From Bacteroidales bacterium UBA4293 (lineage in GTDB: Bacteria; Bacteroidota; Bacteroidia; Bacteroidales; Bacteroidaceae), in the NCBI GenBank assembly GCA_002395835.1, contig DGVD01000015.1, positions 350,149 through 414,148 of the forward strand: 64,000 nt of DNA, in the 5' to 3' direction. The notes beneath the pieces were generated by a model, which was given only the letters and a program-made list of their open reading frames with translations, was not told the DNA's origin and did no database searches. The first letter of the stretch is position 1; the number at the start of each line of letters is the position of its first letter. The translations under genes were made by a program, and so were the position numbers. This document shows, piece by piece, positions 33,289 through 41,866 of the stretch.

Positions 33289-36200
33289 ATGAAAACATCC
33301 AGAATCCTTAATTTGATGTCTTTATTATTGCTTGGAGTTATTAATCTGCAAGCTCAAACAGTAATAGAAAAACTAACTGTGCAGAATCAAGTTCAGCCTT
33401 TGGTGATAGAAGATTCACATCCTTTGTTTGGATGGCGAATGAATTCTTCTGAACAGGGACAAAAACAGGTAGCTTATCAGTTGGTGGTGTCACGTGAAAG
33501 TGACGGTAAAATTTTATGGAATTCAGGAAAGAAGAATTCTGGAGAATCTCAAAACATAAAGTATTTGGGCACATCTCTTCAGCCAGAAACTGCTTACGTC
33601 TGGAATTTGTCCGTTTGGGATAAAGATGGGAAGCAGTATGATGAGTCTTCTCGTTTTGAAACTGGACTGATGAACAAAACCATTTATGCATGGGATGGTG
33701 CTCAGTGGATTGGTTCTACTGAAAATAGACTTAATGCAGCTGCTCAAAGCTATTTCGAAATCTCTACGAAGTTCAAGATTAATAAAGGAAATAAGATGTC
33801 TTTGGTGCTTGGAGCCAATGATTTTCGTTTCTTTGATGCATTCCAGAATGTAGAGAGTATGAATGGTGAGCATTATGTGCGTGTGGAATTGGATTTCTCT
33901 ACAGAAACCACATTGAACATCTATCGCGTGGGTTTCGCACCAGGAGATAGTGCGGATAAACCTCTTTATTCAGTGAAAAAATCTTCACATCCTGATACTA
34001 ATTTGGATGAACTTCTGCCAGTGTCTAGTAAGAACCAGCAGCATACTTTAGACGTGTATGTGGAATATGGGCAGATGTATTTTGTAGTGGATGGAAAAGA
34101 TTTAATAGTGGAAAAACCTAGAAACTTTGGTTGGGGCGGATTTGCTGTAGGCCACACTTCCAAGACATTCCCTAAGGGAACAAAATTGACTGTCAGCCCT
34201 TATGGTAGTGGTGGAAATTACAATACAGTTCCTCATCTGGGAGAGATTGGTTTTGCATCAGAACTAGGTTCTGAAGTGGTCTATACTGATTATCAGGTGC
34301 TGGACTGTGGAATGAGCGAGGATCCTATTACTTTTGATTCCACTCATTATAATGTTTTCCAGAATTTGAAAGGCTTGACCATTAGCGGTAATACTTTGAA
34401 AGTAAGTGGAACCGGCAGTAAGTTAGCTATTGTAACAGCCGATCCTACTCATGGAGCCTTAACCCAGCTTCGTCATACTTTCCAAATTCAGAAGAAAGTT
34501 AAAAGTGCGAAGGTCTATGCCTCAGCTATGGGAAGCTATGAACTGTATATGAATGGTAAACGTGTGGGAGAAGATTGGTTTGCTCCTGGAGATAGCCAGT
34601 TCAGGGAAACTCTGACTTATCAAGCATACGATGTGACTTCACTCTTGCAGAATGGTGATAATGTCATTGCTGCCCAATTGAATCCGGGTTGGTTTACCGG
34701 TTACATGACTTTCACCAGCACTAATTATAATTTCTTTGGAGATCATGAAGCTTTATTGGCTCGTTTGGTCGTTAAATATGAAGATGGAACAAAAGATATT
34801 ATTGTTTCAGATCCGAAGACTTGGAAGTTGTATACTGATGGTCCTATTCGTTTTGGCAGTTTCTTCCAGGGTGAGACCTACGATGCTCGTAAAGAGGCAT
34901 CTGTAGAAGGATGGAAAAAAGCAGGTTTCAATGATTCGTCCTGGAGAACTCCTCAAGTAATTGGTATGCGTAATTGGATGCATCCAGAGATTCAAGCTCG
35001 TTATGATGATTTGGTTCAGGTACGGGATACCTTGACTGCACAGAATTTAGGTCCTACCCATAGTAAAGATGGTCATACTTATATTTACAATATGGGTGTG
35101 AATATGGTTGGTGTGCCCAGCATCACCATACCTGCTGGCTGGTTGAAGGAGGGTGATGTAGTTATTTTGCGTTATGCTGAACAACTTTATCCAGGTTTCA
35201 AGGGAGATGAAAAGTACTATGTGGATACTTACGGTACCAAGGGGAAAAATATCGCAGGTCGTCCTTTGTACGAAACCATGCGTGCAGCCTTTGACACTGA
35301 TTTCTACACGGCTAAGAATAGTGAATCTGTTACCATTCAGCCTTCTACTACATTCCGAGGTTATCAATACATTCAGATAACCATACCTTCTCATAAAGGT
35401 GCTCTTCCTTTGAAGAATGTAAAAGGGCTAGTCCTTTCAAGCGACAAACTGCCTCAAGGTTCCTATGTGGCCTCCACAAGTGATAAGAATGCAACTGCTA
35501 GGCTTGTCAACCAACTTATGAGGAATATTCAGCGGAGTCAGTTAGGCAACTTCTTTACGATCCCAACCGATTGTCCTCAGCGAAATGAGCGTATGGGATG
35601 GACTGGTGATGCACAGGCCTACACTAGAACTGCTACATACAATAGTGATGTCCGTAATTTCTTCCGTCAGTGGATGGTGGCTTTACGTGCAGACCAAGGT
35701 ATTGGAAGTGAGACTGAAGCTGCAGGTGGTATAGGCAGTACAGTTCCTACTTATAATCAGGCTGATGATGATACTTTCGCTGATGGAAGCACTTGGTCTG
35801 GTGCTGTTTGCCAGGTACCTTGGCAACTTTATCAGCAGTATGGCGACAAGCAGATTATTGAAGAGAATATGGAAGCCATGATGGCATGGTTGAATGGAAT
35901 GGATTTCTATGATCAAAGCGAACAGTATCCTCATTTAAGTGCTAAGGCAACAGGATTGGCAGATTGGCTTTCCATGGATCGTAATACCACTAGTGATTTG
36001 TGTAACAATGCCATCTATATCCATTTGATGGATGTAACTTCTATCATGGCTGAAGCGATAGGTAAAATGGATTATGCAGAATTGTTGCGTGAACGTCATG
36101 ACCTAGCTCTTCAAGAATGGAACGATTGCTATGTGGATCCATTAACAGGAAAGACACGCAGTGCAGATGGTAAGTTGATCCATTCTCAAACATCCTATGC

Positions 36201-36927
36201 CACTCCATTGAACTTCAATGTATTCTTGCCTAAGTACAAAGCTAAGGCTGAGCAGTATTTAGCAGAATTGACAGCTAACCCTTCAAGCAGTCATGATGGG
36301 ACAAGTATGGAGTTTGCTCCATACACTATCACAACAGGTTTCAGTGGAACTCCAAATATGCTGCCTTCTTTAACTCGTGGTGGAAAATGGGAGGATGCTT
36401 ATAAGCTATTCACTTCTACCGAATTCACCTCTTGGCTATATCCTGTAAAGATGGGTGCCACTTCTGTATGGGAAAGATGGAATGGTTATGAGGTAGCTTT
36501 TGGGGAGAACAACCAGAATTCCATGAATTCTTTCAACCATTTTGCACTGGGTGCAGTGGGTGAATGGATGTATGAGTATTCACTGGGTATTACTAGTGGT
36601 GATGCCACCAAAGGTCAGCCTGGATATAAACATTTTATTTTACAGCCTACTGTAGGCCCACTTTATACGGAACTTCAGGGATGTTATGAAAGTAACTATG
36701 GACCTATTACTGTAAAATGGACAGCCGATGGAAAAGGAAATATGAAGACTTATGAGGTAAATGTCCCAGCGAATACTTCTGCCACATTGTATCTTCCAGG
36801 AGAGGCTGGCAAGGGTAACGGATATGTGGGACAAGAAGTTCATTTAGGGCATTCTACATCTCATTTTGAACTGGAGAGCGGACACTATGTCTTTAAGTAT
36901 GAAAATGGTAGTTGGATGAAAAATTGA
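33289..36927 (+). CDS. Exported GH78 alpha-L-rhamnosidase, 1212 aa
   Basis: Removes terminal L-rhamnose from pectin side chains, arabinogalactan or flavonoid glycosides. The signal peptide is about residues 1-22. An N-terminal FnIII-like domain (about 25-125) is followed by a jelly-roll domain (about 130-300) that I do not always see in the family, then the rhamnosidase N-terminal domain (about 395-560). The (alpha/alpha)6 catalytic part contains PTDCPQRNERMGWTGDAQAY (from residue 759), the GH78 hallmark with its acidic residues. A C-terminal beta domain ends the protein. It is followed after 20 bp by the GH5 gene. Confidence 0.95.
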   Translation: MKTSRILNLMSLLLLGVINLQAQTVIEKLTVQNQVQPLVIEDSHPLFGWRMNSSEQGQKQVAYQLVVSRESDGKILWNSGKKNSGESQNIKYLGTSLQPETAYVWNLSVWDKDGKQYDESSRFETGLMNKTIYAWDGAQWIGSTENRLNAAAQSYFEISTKFKINKGNKMSLVLGANDFRFFDAFQNVESMNGEHYVRVELDFSTETTLNIYRVGFAPGDSADKPLYSVKKSSHPDTNLDELLPVSSKNQQHTLDVYVEYGQMYFVVDGKDLIVEKPRNFGWGGFAVGHTSKTFPKGTKLTVSPYGSGGNYNTVPHLGEIGFASELGSEVVYTDYQVLDCGMSEDPITFDSTHYNVFQNLKGLTISGNTLKVSGTGSKLAIVTADPTHGALTQLRHTFQIQKKVKSAKVYASAMGSYELYMNGKRVGEDWFAPGDSQFRETLTYQAYDVTSLLQNGDNVIAAQLNPGWFTGYMTFTSTNYNFFGDHEALLARLVVKYEDGTKDIIVSDPKTWKLYTDGPIRFGSFFQGETYDARKEASVEGWKKAGFNDSSWRTPQVIGMRNWMHPEIQARYDDLVQVRDTLTAQNLGPTHSKDGHTYIYNMGVNMVGVPSITIPAGWLKEGDVVILRYAEQLYPGFKGDEKYYVDTYGTKGKNIAGRPLYETMRAAFDTDFYTAKNSESVTIQPSTTFRGYQYIQITIPSHKGALPLKNVKGLVLSSDKLPQGSYVASTSDKNATARLVNQLMRNIQRSQLGNFFTIPTDCPQRNERMGWTGDAQAYTRTATYNSDVRNFFRQWMVALRADQGIGSETEAAGGIGSTVPTYNQADDDTFADGSTWSGAVCQVPWQLYQQYGDKQIIEENMEAMMAWLNGMDFYDQSEQYPHLSAKATGLADWLSMDRNTTSDLCNNAIYIHLMDVTSIMAEAIGKMDYAELLRERHDLALQEWNDCYVDPLTGKTRSADGKLIHSQTSYATPLNFNVFLPKYKAKAEQYLAELTANPSSSHDGTSMEFAPYTITTGFSGTPNMLPSLTRGGKWEDAYKLFTSTEFTSWLYPVKMGATSVWERWNGYEVAFGENNQNSMNSFNHFALGAVGEWMYEYSLGITSGDATKGQPGYKHFILQPTVGPLYTELQGCYESNYGPITVKWTADGKGNMKTYEVNVPANTSATLYLPGEAGKGNGYVGQEVHLGHSTSHFELESGHYVFKYENGSWMKN

Positions 36928-36947
36928 ATAACTAAAACTTAAGTAAG

Positions 36948-38192
36948 ATGAAGACAATTAAAAATTGGATGTTTTGTCTTTGCGCAGCACTATTGGCTGT
37001 ATCTTGCTCCACTAAGCAAGAAGAGCCGGTAGTGGAAACTTTCCTTAAGGTGAAAGGGCAAGACATAGTAAAACCAAATGGAGAAAAGTTCTTTATAAAA
37101 GGAACGAATTTAGGGAATTGGCTGAATCCTGAAGGTTATATGTTTGGCTTCGGAAAAGTAAATTCAGCTCACTTCATTAATGAAATGTTTAGCCAGTTAG
37201 TTGGCCCCGATGAAACCGCATCCTTCTGGAAGAAGTTTAAGGACAATTATATTACGGAAGCAGACATTCATTTCATAGCTAGTCAAGGGGCTAATACCAT
37301 CCGTTTGCCATTTCATTATAAACTCTTTACCGATGAGGATTATATGGGTCTGTCAAATAATCAAGATGGTTTTGCAAGGGTAGATAGTGTAGTTAAATGG
37401 TGTAAGAAGGAAGGGCTGTATCTTATTTTAGATATGCATGATTGTCCGGGAGGCCAGACTGGTGATAATATAGATGACAGCTATGGCTATCCTTGGTTGC
37501 TTAAAAGTGAGGCTAGTCAAGAAAAGTTCTTAGAGATATGGAAGAATATTGCAGCCTATTATGTCAATGAGCCAACCATATTGGGTTATGAACTCATGAA
37601 TGAGGCTGTGGCAACTTACTTTGAACCGGAATATAATGATTTGTTTCCTTCGTTGGAGTCCCTTTACCGTCGTGGGGTAGAAGAAATCCGGAAGGTAGAC
37701 CAGAACCATATCATACTGCTTGGAGGTGCATGTTGGAATTCCAACTTTGAGTGCATAAAGGACTGGAGCTATGATGATAATATTATGGCTACCTGCCATC
37801 GGTATGGAGGTGAACCTACGGCTGAGGCTATTCAGCATTACTTAGATGTGCAGAAAAAATACAATATCCCTATGTATATGGGTGAGTTTGGACATAATAC
37901 GATGGAATGGCAGTCTAATTTTTCCAAAGTGCTTACCGATTGCAACATAGGATATACATTCTGGCCTTATAAGAAAGTGGATAGTAGTTGTATGATGGGA
38001 ATCACTCGTCCTGAGAATTGGAAGACCGTTGTAGATTTTGCTGAGGGTACCCGTGATACTTATCAAGCTATCCGTGAGGCTCGTCCTGATCAGAAAGTAG
38101 CATTGGATTTGATGAATAAGTTCTTGGAGAACGTGAAATTTGAGAACTGTACTCCACAGGAAGACTATATTCAATCTATGAATCTTAAATAA
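36948..38192 (+). CDS. GH5 family glycoside hydrolase, lipoprotein, 414 aa
   Basis: Surface or periplasmic beta-glycanase. The signal peptide ends LAVSC (lipobox Cys about 20). The catalytic (beta/alpha)8 domain starts FIKGTNLGNWLNPEG. The acid/base is Glu219 (LMNEA) and the nucleophile Glu313 (YMGEFGHN), each at a strand end as required. LILDMHDCPGGQTGDN is a family segment close to exo-glucanase/cellulase-like GH5 subfamilies. The substrate (glucan, mannan or xylan) is open. It is the last gene of the plus-strand run from 31687. Confidence 0.9.
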   Translation: MKTIKNWMFCLCAALLAVSCSTKQEEPVVETFLKVKGQDIVKPNGEKFFIKGTNLGNWLNPEGYMFGFGKVNSAHFINEMFSQLVGPDETASFWKKFKDNYITEADIHFIASQGANTIRLPFHYKLFTDEDYMGLSNNQDGFARVDSVVKWCKKEGLYLILDMHDCPGGQTGDNIDDSYGYPWLLKSEASQEKFLEIWKNIAAYYVNEPTILGYELMNEAVATYFEPEYNDLFPSLESLYRRGVEEIRKVDQNHIILLGGACWNSNFECIKDWSYDDNIMATCHRYGGEPTAEAIQHYLDVQKKYNIPMYMGEFGHNTMEWQSNFSKVLTDCNIGYTFWPYKKVDSSCMMGITRPENWKTVVDFAEGTRDTYQAIREARPDQKVALDLMNKFLENVKFENCTPQEDYIQSMNLK

Positions 38193-38211
38193 GAAGTGAG
38201 ATTCTATCAAT

Positions 38212-38252
38212 AACCCCTCTTACTACTTGGACAGTGTAAGAGGGGCTTATTC
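38212..38252. terminator. Terminator between GH5 and GH115 genes
   Basis: Hairpin CCCCTCTTAC / GTAAGAGGGG with a 12-nt loop, followed by CTTATTCTTTT on the plus strand. Confidence 0.8.
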
Positions 38253-38262
38253 TTTTAGGAGG

Positions 38263-40593
38263 TTAGTAAATTTTAATTTGGTCTACTACAATTCCGTCGT
38301 CAAGCGCTTGTAAGGTCAGTGTATGGGTCTTTTTACCATCGTTTTTGAAGACCACTTCTTTCACACTTTGGTTGAATAGCACATTCTCGCACCATTCCAA
38401 AGAATGCCATGTAGCTTGATAAGATACGGTTTGTGCTGGTTGTTTGTCTAAGCTGATGGAAAGTCTACTCTGCTGGTTGTTTACAGGGAACCCTGGGACA
38501 AAAGCTATTCTTACATGGATACTATCACCATTGAAAGAACCAAACTCAAAAATTTGTTTGTCATTTTGAGGATAGAATGCAGCCTTTCCTTCATATCCTA
38601 GGGCTTCTCTAGCTACTCCTGTTCCTTTGGAGTATTCAGAGCCATTCCATTGCTTTTGAACGGGCAGGTCTGGCAAGAGAGGAGTTTCTACCTTCGTAAC
38701 AGGTACAATCTCGAATACGGGTAGTTTACGAGGTTGCATATCCATCATGCGGCGCCACTTTCCGTTGTTATGGATGCCATAGTTATAATTACTGGTTAAT
38801 CGGGCAATGCTGTCGAATGCCAGGTCACTCTCTTTCCAACTCCCTTTCCCGTGTCTTGCCAGTTGTGCATGTAAGAACTTGTTGTTCATCTGTGTAGTGG
38901 CTTGCACTCCATATTTAACTAAATGGTAGTAAGCATCTTCTCGGTCGTAAGGCATGGTTTTGCCTATCTCTTCTGCCCGGTCTGAGATTTTCTTGTAATC
39001 TGCCATGCGTTGGCGAATGTAGTTTTCGCTCCAAGGAAGGTCGTTTACTTCCAGCTTGTCTACAGGGAAATAAACGTATGTATTACCCATGTGTTCGGGT
39101 TTGTGGATGTAAGCTAACCGATAATGCTCCATCATTACAGGCAACAAATATTTTCCGGCATCATCCCCGAATTCACGAGCTAAGAAATTGCCTAGATGCT
39201 TTGTTACTCCGTCTTGACGAACCTTATTGATGTTCCAAGCCATATCTAAGAATAGCTCAGTCTGGTACTCTATAGGTTTGATGTCACCCACATTCAGAAT
39301 CCAGATTTTCTGCACACCCTTATCATAGGCCAAGTTCATCTGTTGGTAAAGAAGGGCAGGAGAGAAAGTGCCCAACCATAAATAGTCGTGTGGTACTCCC
39401 CAGTAAGAAACGTGGTAGTAGATACCATTTCCTCCAGCACGTTTCTTCTCTTTTTCAGTAGGGAAGTGAGCTACGTATCCAAAATTGTCATCTGGCCACA
39501 TTAAGGTAACATCATCGGGAACTTCCAGTCCGGCATTATAGACATCCAAAACTTCTTTGTAAGGGATGAACATCTGGGGGACTTTAGTTACATCGGGGTT
39601 CACATGTTTAGCTAATAGCTCACGCTGTTCTTTAATCACCTGGGTTAGGGCCACTTTCCTTTCTTCTGGAGTTGTAGCTCCTGCCATACCCCAGTCGTGT
39701 AATCCGCGCATACCGATGGTATAGAAGATTTCTTGCTTGTTGACGTCCTTGACACGATTTTCCCAGAACTTCATGACGTTGTCATGATTGGAGATGAAGT
39801 TGTATTCACCCACACCTATCTTAGGCCACTCTACCGCAGGATTGGTTGCCATAGGCTCACAGTGAGAGCTACCGATGTAGATGCCATATTTCTCTGCCAC
39901 TTCACGGTTCCCTTCTGTCAGGAAAAAGGCTTGGTTACTTTCGTGCATAGGGGGCCAGTAGGTATTGGCTCTTAAACGGAGTAATAGTTCGAAAATCAGA
40001 CTGGTCTTGTCGGGTCCGATGGCAGGACGGGTAGGACGGTATGGAGGCTCATAGTCACGACTGTTCCATCGGGTCAGTCCCCAGTCCTCGTCATTGATAA
40101 AGATGCCGCGGAATTCCACTGTAGGGCTCTGCACGTTGATGTAATTTGCAGGTAGTTCCAGCTTATCCATCTTCCGTGGAGTTACATCGGCCCAGAATTC
40201 CCAAGGGGACACATTCAGCAGGCGGGTCAGTTCTATGATGCCATAGGCTGTGCCATGAGCATCGCTTCCCACGATGTAAAGCTTGTGGTCGGCTCCCACC
40301 TTCAGCATGAAAGCTTCTTTTTTGCCTTGAATAGGAGTAGCATCAATTTTTGCTACCAGAGGACTTACCCCCAATGTGCCCACTATTATATTTCCCTGTG
40401 AAGGATTTACCTTGATGCTGTCACCCAGCACTAATTTACTGTCATGATTTAGGATACCCAATGTGGTGCTAATCATAACATGCTCATTTGGAGCACAGGC
40501 TACTTGTTGGATTTGATTCTGCTTCCAGATAAATTGTGCAGATAGATTACTGCAAATTAAAAATGAAAGTAAGATTAGAAATGTTTTTTTCAT
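38263..40593 (-). CDS. GH115 family alpha-glucuronidase-like protein, exported, 776 aa
   Basis: Predicted to remove (4-O-methyl-)glucuronic acid from xylan or related polymers. The signal peptide ends CSNLSAQ (about residue 20). The N-terminal part has IVGSDAHGTAYGIIELTRL, followed by the catalytic barrel starting FRGIFINDEDWGLTRWNSRD and containing LMWPDDNFGYV and YYHVSYWGVPHDYLWLG, typical of GH115. A C-terminal carbohydrate-binding-like beta domain ends VVDQIKIY. It is shorter than most family members. It is second in a minus-strand pair behind the serine hydrolase gene (37 bp gap). Confidence 0.9.
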   Translation of the reverse strand: MKKTFLILLSFLICSNLSAQFIWKQNQIQQVACAPNEHVMISTTLGILNHDSKLVLGDSIKVNPSQGNIIVGTLGVSPLVAKIDATPIQGKKEAFMLKVGADHKLYIVGSDAHGTAYGIIELTRLLNVSPWEFWADVTPRKMDKLELPANYINVQSPTVEFRGIFINDEDWGLTRWNSRDYEPPYRPTRPAIGPDKTSLIFELLLRLRANTYWPPMHESNQAFFLTEGNREVAEKYGIYIGSSHCEPMATNPAVEWPKIGVGEYNFISNHDNVMKFWENRVKDVNKQEIFYTIGMRGLHDWGMAGATTPEERKVALTQVIKEQRELLAKHVNPDVTKVPQMFIPYKEVLDVYNAGLEVPDDVTLMWPDDNFGYVAHFPTEKEKKRAGGNGIYYHVSYWGVPHDYLWLGTFSPALLYQQMNLAYDKGVQKIWILNVGDIKPIEYQTELFLDMAWNINKVRQDGVTKHLGNFLAREFGDDAGKYLLPVMMEHYRLAYIHKPEHMGNTYVYFPVDKLEVNDLPWSENYIRQRMADYKKISDRAEEIGKTMPYDREDAYYHLVKYGVQATTQMNNKFLHAQLARHGKGSWKESDLAFDSIARLTSNYNYGIHNNGKWRRMMDMQPRKLPVFEIVPVTKVETPLLPDLPVQKQWNGSEYSKGTGVAREALGYEGKAAFYPQNDKQIFEFGSFNGDSIHVRIAFVPGFPVNNQQSRLSISLDKQPAQTVSYQATWHSLEWCENVLFNQSVKEVVFKNDGKKTHTLTLQALDDGIVVDQIKIY

Positions 40594-40630
40594 GAAAGTT
40601 AAGGTTTTATGTTTTTGAAAATAATTTCTT

Positions 40631-41785
40631 TTATGCCCCTATAAAGTGCTTGAACATTCTGCTAAGGGCTCCTTGCAGGATATTTGTTTTCCCGTCGTTT
40701 GCCACTTCATGGGCTCCGTTGCTGATGACGATGAATCCATATTTCTCCTCCGGATGGAAGAACATGGCACTTCGCATGCCGTAGGCTCCACCGGTATGAC
40801 CGGTAAGGATGGTTCCGGGGGAATATTCCTCCGTTTTCCAGAGGGCTAGCCCATAATTCTCATCGCTGGAACGAGGGGTCTGCATTTCCAGGGAAAGTTC
40901 CTTCGGAATGATTTGAATGCCATCGGGGGTGGTGCCGTAGTTCATGTGCATGAGCATGTATCGGGCTAGGTGGAGGGCGGAAATTTTCATGCCTCCCGTA
41001 GGAGAGAAGAGAGCTGTATCTTTCGTAGGGGTGTAATGTTTGAACTTCTCCGTACGGGGCTCGTAGGCTTCTTCATCGGTCAGCACATAGTGGTCTTCTT
41101 CCCATCGGTATAAGCTGGCAAAAAGGGACTTGTCCAGCAAATCCACCCGGTAGCCTCCGTAGAGGTGGAGTGGGTTCAGCACATGATTTATGACGTATTC
41201 ATCGAACTGCTCACCGGAAAGTTTCTCCAGGAAAGAACCGCACATGTTGTAGTTCAGGTTGCAGTATTCATACCCTTCTCCCGGACGGTAATCGTTGTAG
41301 CACTTCGCATAATCGGGGTTTAACTCCGGGTTCAGCACGTCCAGGGTGAAATACCCTTGGCTATCGTTGAGGCTGGACGTGTGAGAAAGCATCATCTCCA
41401 GGGTGATGGTGGTTTCCGGGTATTTCGGATTACGGATGGGGAATCCTGCCAGTTTGCTGGCATCGGTCTTTAAAGAAACCTTGCCCTGGCTTACCAGTTG
41501 CATCAAGCTGGTGCAGGTAAAGGATTTGGAGATGCTGGCAATGCGGAAGAGGGTATTATCCGTCAAGGGGGCTCCTGTTTCTACATTCTTCACCCCGAAA
41601 TGCTGGTGATAGACGATCTGATTATCCTTGACGAAGACCACGCTCATGCCTATATTCTCCATTTCAGCTAAAAAAGGCTTCAAATCCGCCTCGAAGGCTT
41701 GGATGCGGTTCTCTAGGTCATAGTTCTGAGCTGTAGCTCCCAGTGTACATCCCATCAGAAAGAATAGATAAAGCAGTTTCTTCAT
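40631..41785 (-). CDS. Serine hydrolase of the beta-lactamase/penicillin-binding fold, exported, 384 aa
   Basis: Class C-like fold used by esterases, DD-peptidases and lactamases. The signal peptide ends GATAQ (about residue 20). The SxxK motif SISK has Ser84 and Lys87, the YxN motif is YCN in GYEYCNLNY, and the third motif is HTGG near the C-terminus, the form usual in esterases rather than true lactamases. It probably acts on an ester or peptidoglycan bond in the periplasm. It is first in the minus-strand pair with the GH115 gene, so a carbohydrate ester is one idea. Confidence 0.9.
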   Translation of the reverse strand: MKKLLYLFFLMGCTLGATAQNYDLENRIQAFEADLKPFLAEMENIGMSVVFVKDNQIVYHQHFGVKNVETGAPLTDNTLFRIASISKSFTCTSLMQLVSQGKVSLKTDASKLAGFPIRNPKYPETTITLEMMLSHTSSLNDSQGYFTLDVLNPELNPDYAKCYNDYRPGEGYEYCNLNYNMCGSFLEKLSGEQFDEYVINHVLNPLHLYGGYRVDLLDKSLFASLYRWEEDHYVLTDEEAYEPRTEKFKHYTPTKDTALFSPTGGMKISALHLARYMLMHMNYGTTPDGIQIIPKELSLEMQTPRSSDENYGLALWKTEEYSPGTILTGHTGGAYGMRSAMFFHPEEKYGFIVISNGAHEVANDGKTNILQGALSRMFKHFIGA

Positions 41786-41804
41786 GTTTAGTGGTTGTTT
41801 TTTG

Positions 41805-41812
41805 CAAAAGTA
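41805..41812 (-). promoter_or_regulatory. Promoter -7 element of the serine hydrolase-GH115 pair
   Basis: TACTTTTG on the minus strand, 19 bp before the start codon. Confidence 0.45.
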
Positions 41813-41836
41813 ATAAATAAAATGAAAAAAAGGTGG

Positions 41837-41844
41837 TATTTTTG
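41837..41844 (+). promoter_or_regulatory. Promoter -7 element of the barrel hydrolase-esterase-mnmD operon
   Basis: TATTTTTG at 41837-41844, 22 bp before the ATG at 41867; the -33 element is not clear. Confidence 0.4.
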
Positions 41845-41866
41845 TCCATATAAATGTCAGTTTTAT

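Noticed and set aside
40631..41785. Beta-lactamase resistance gene
   Set aside because: The fold is right, but HTGG in place of KTG and the general similarity to esterase-type members do not support an antibiotic-resistance call.
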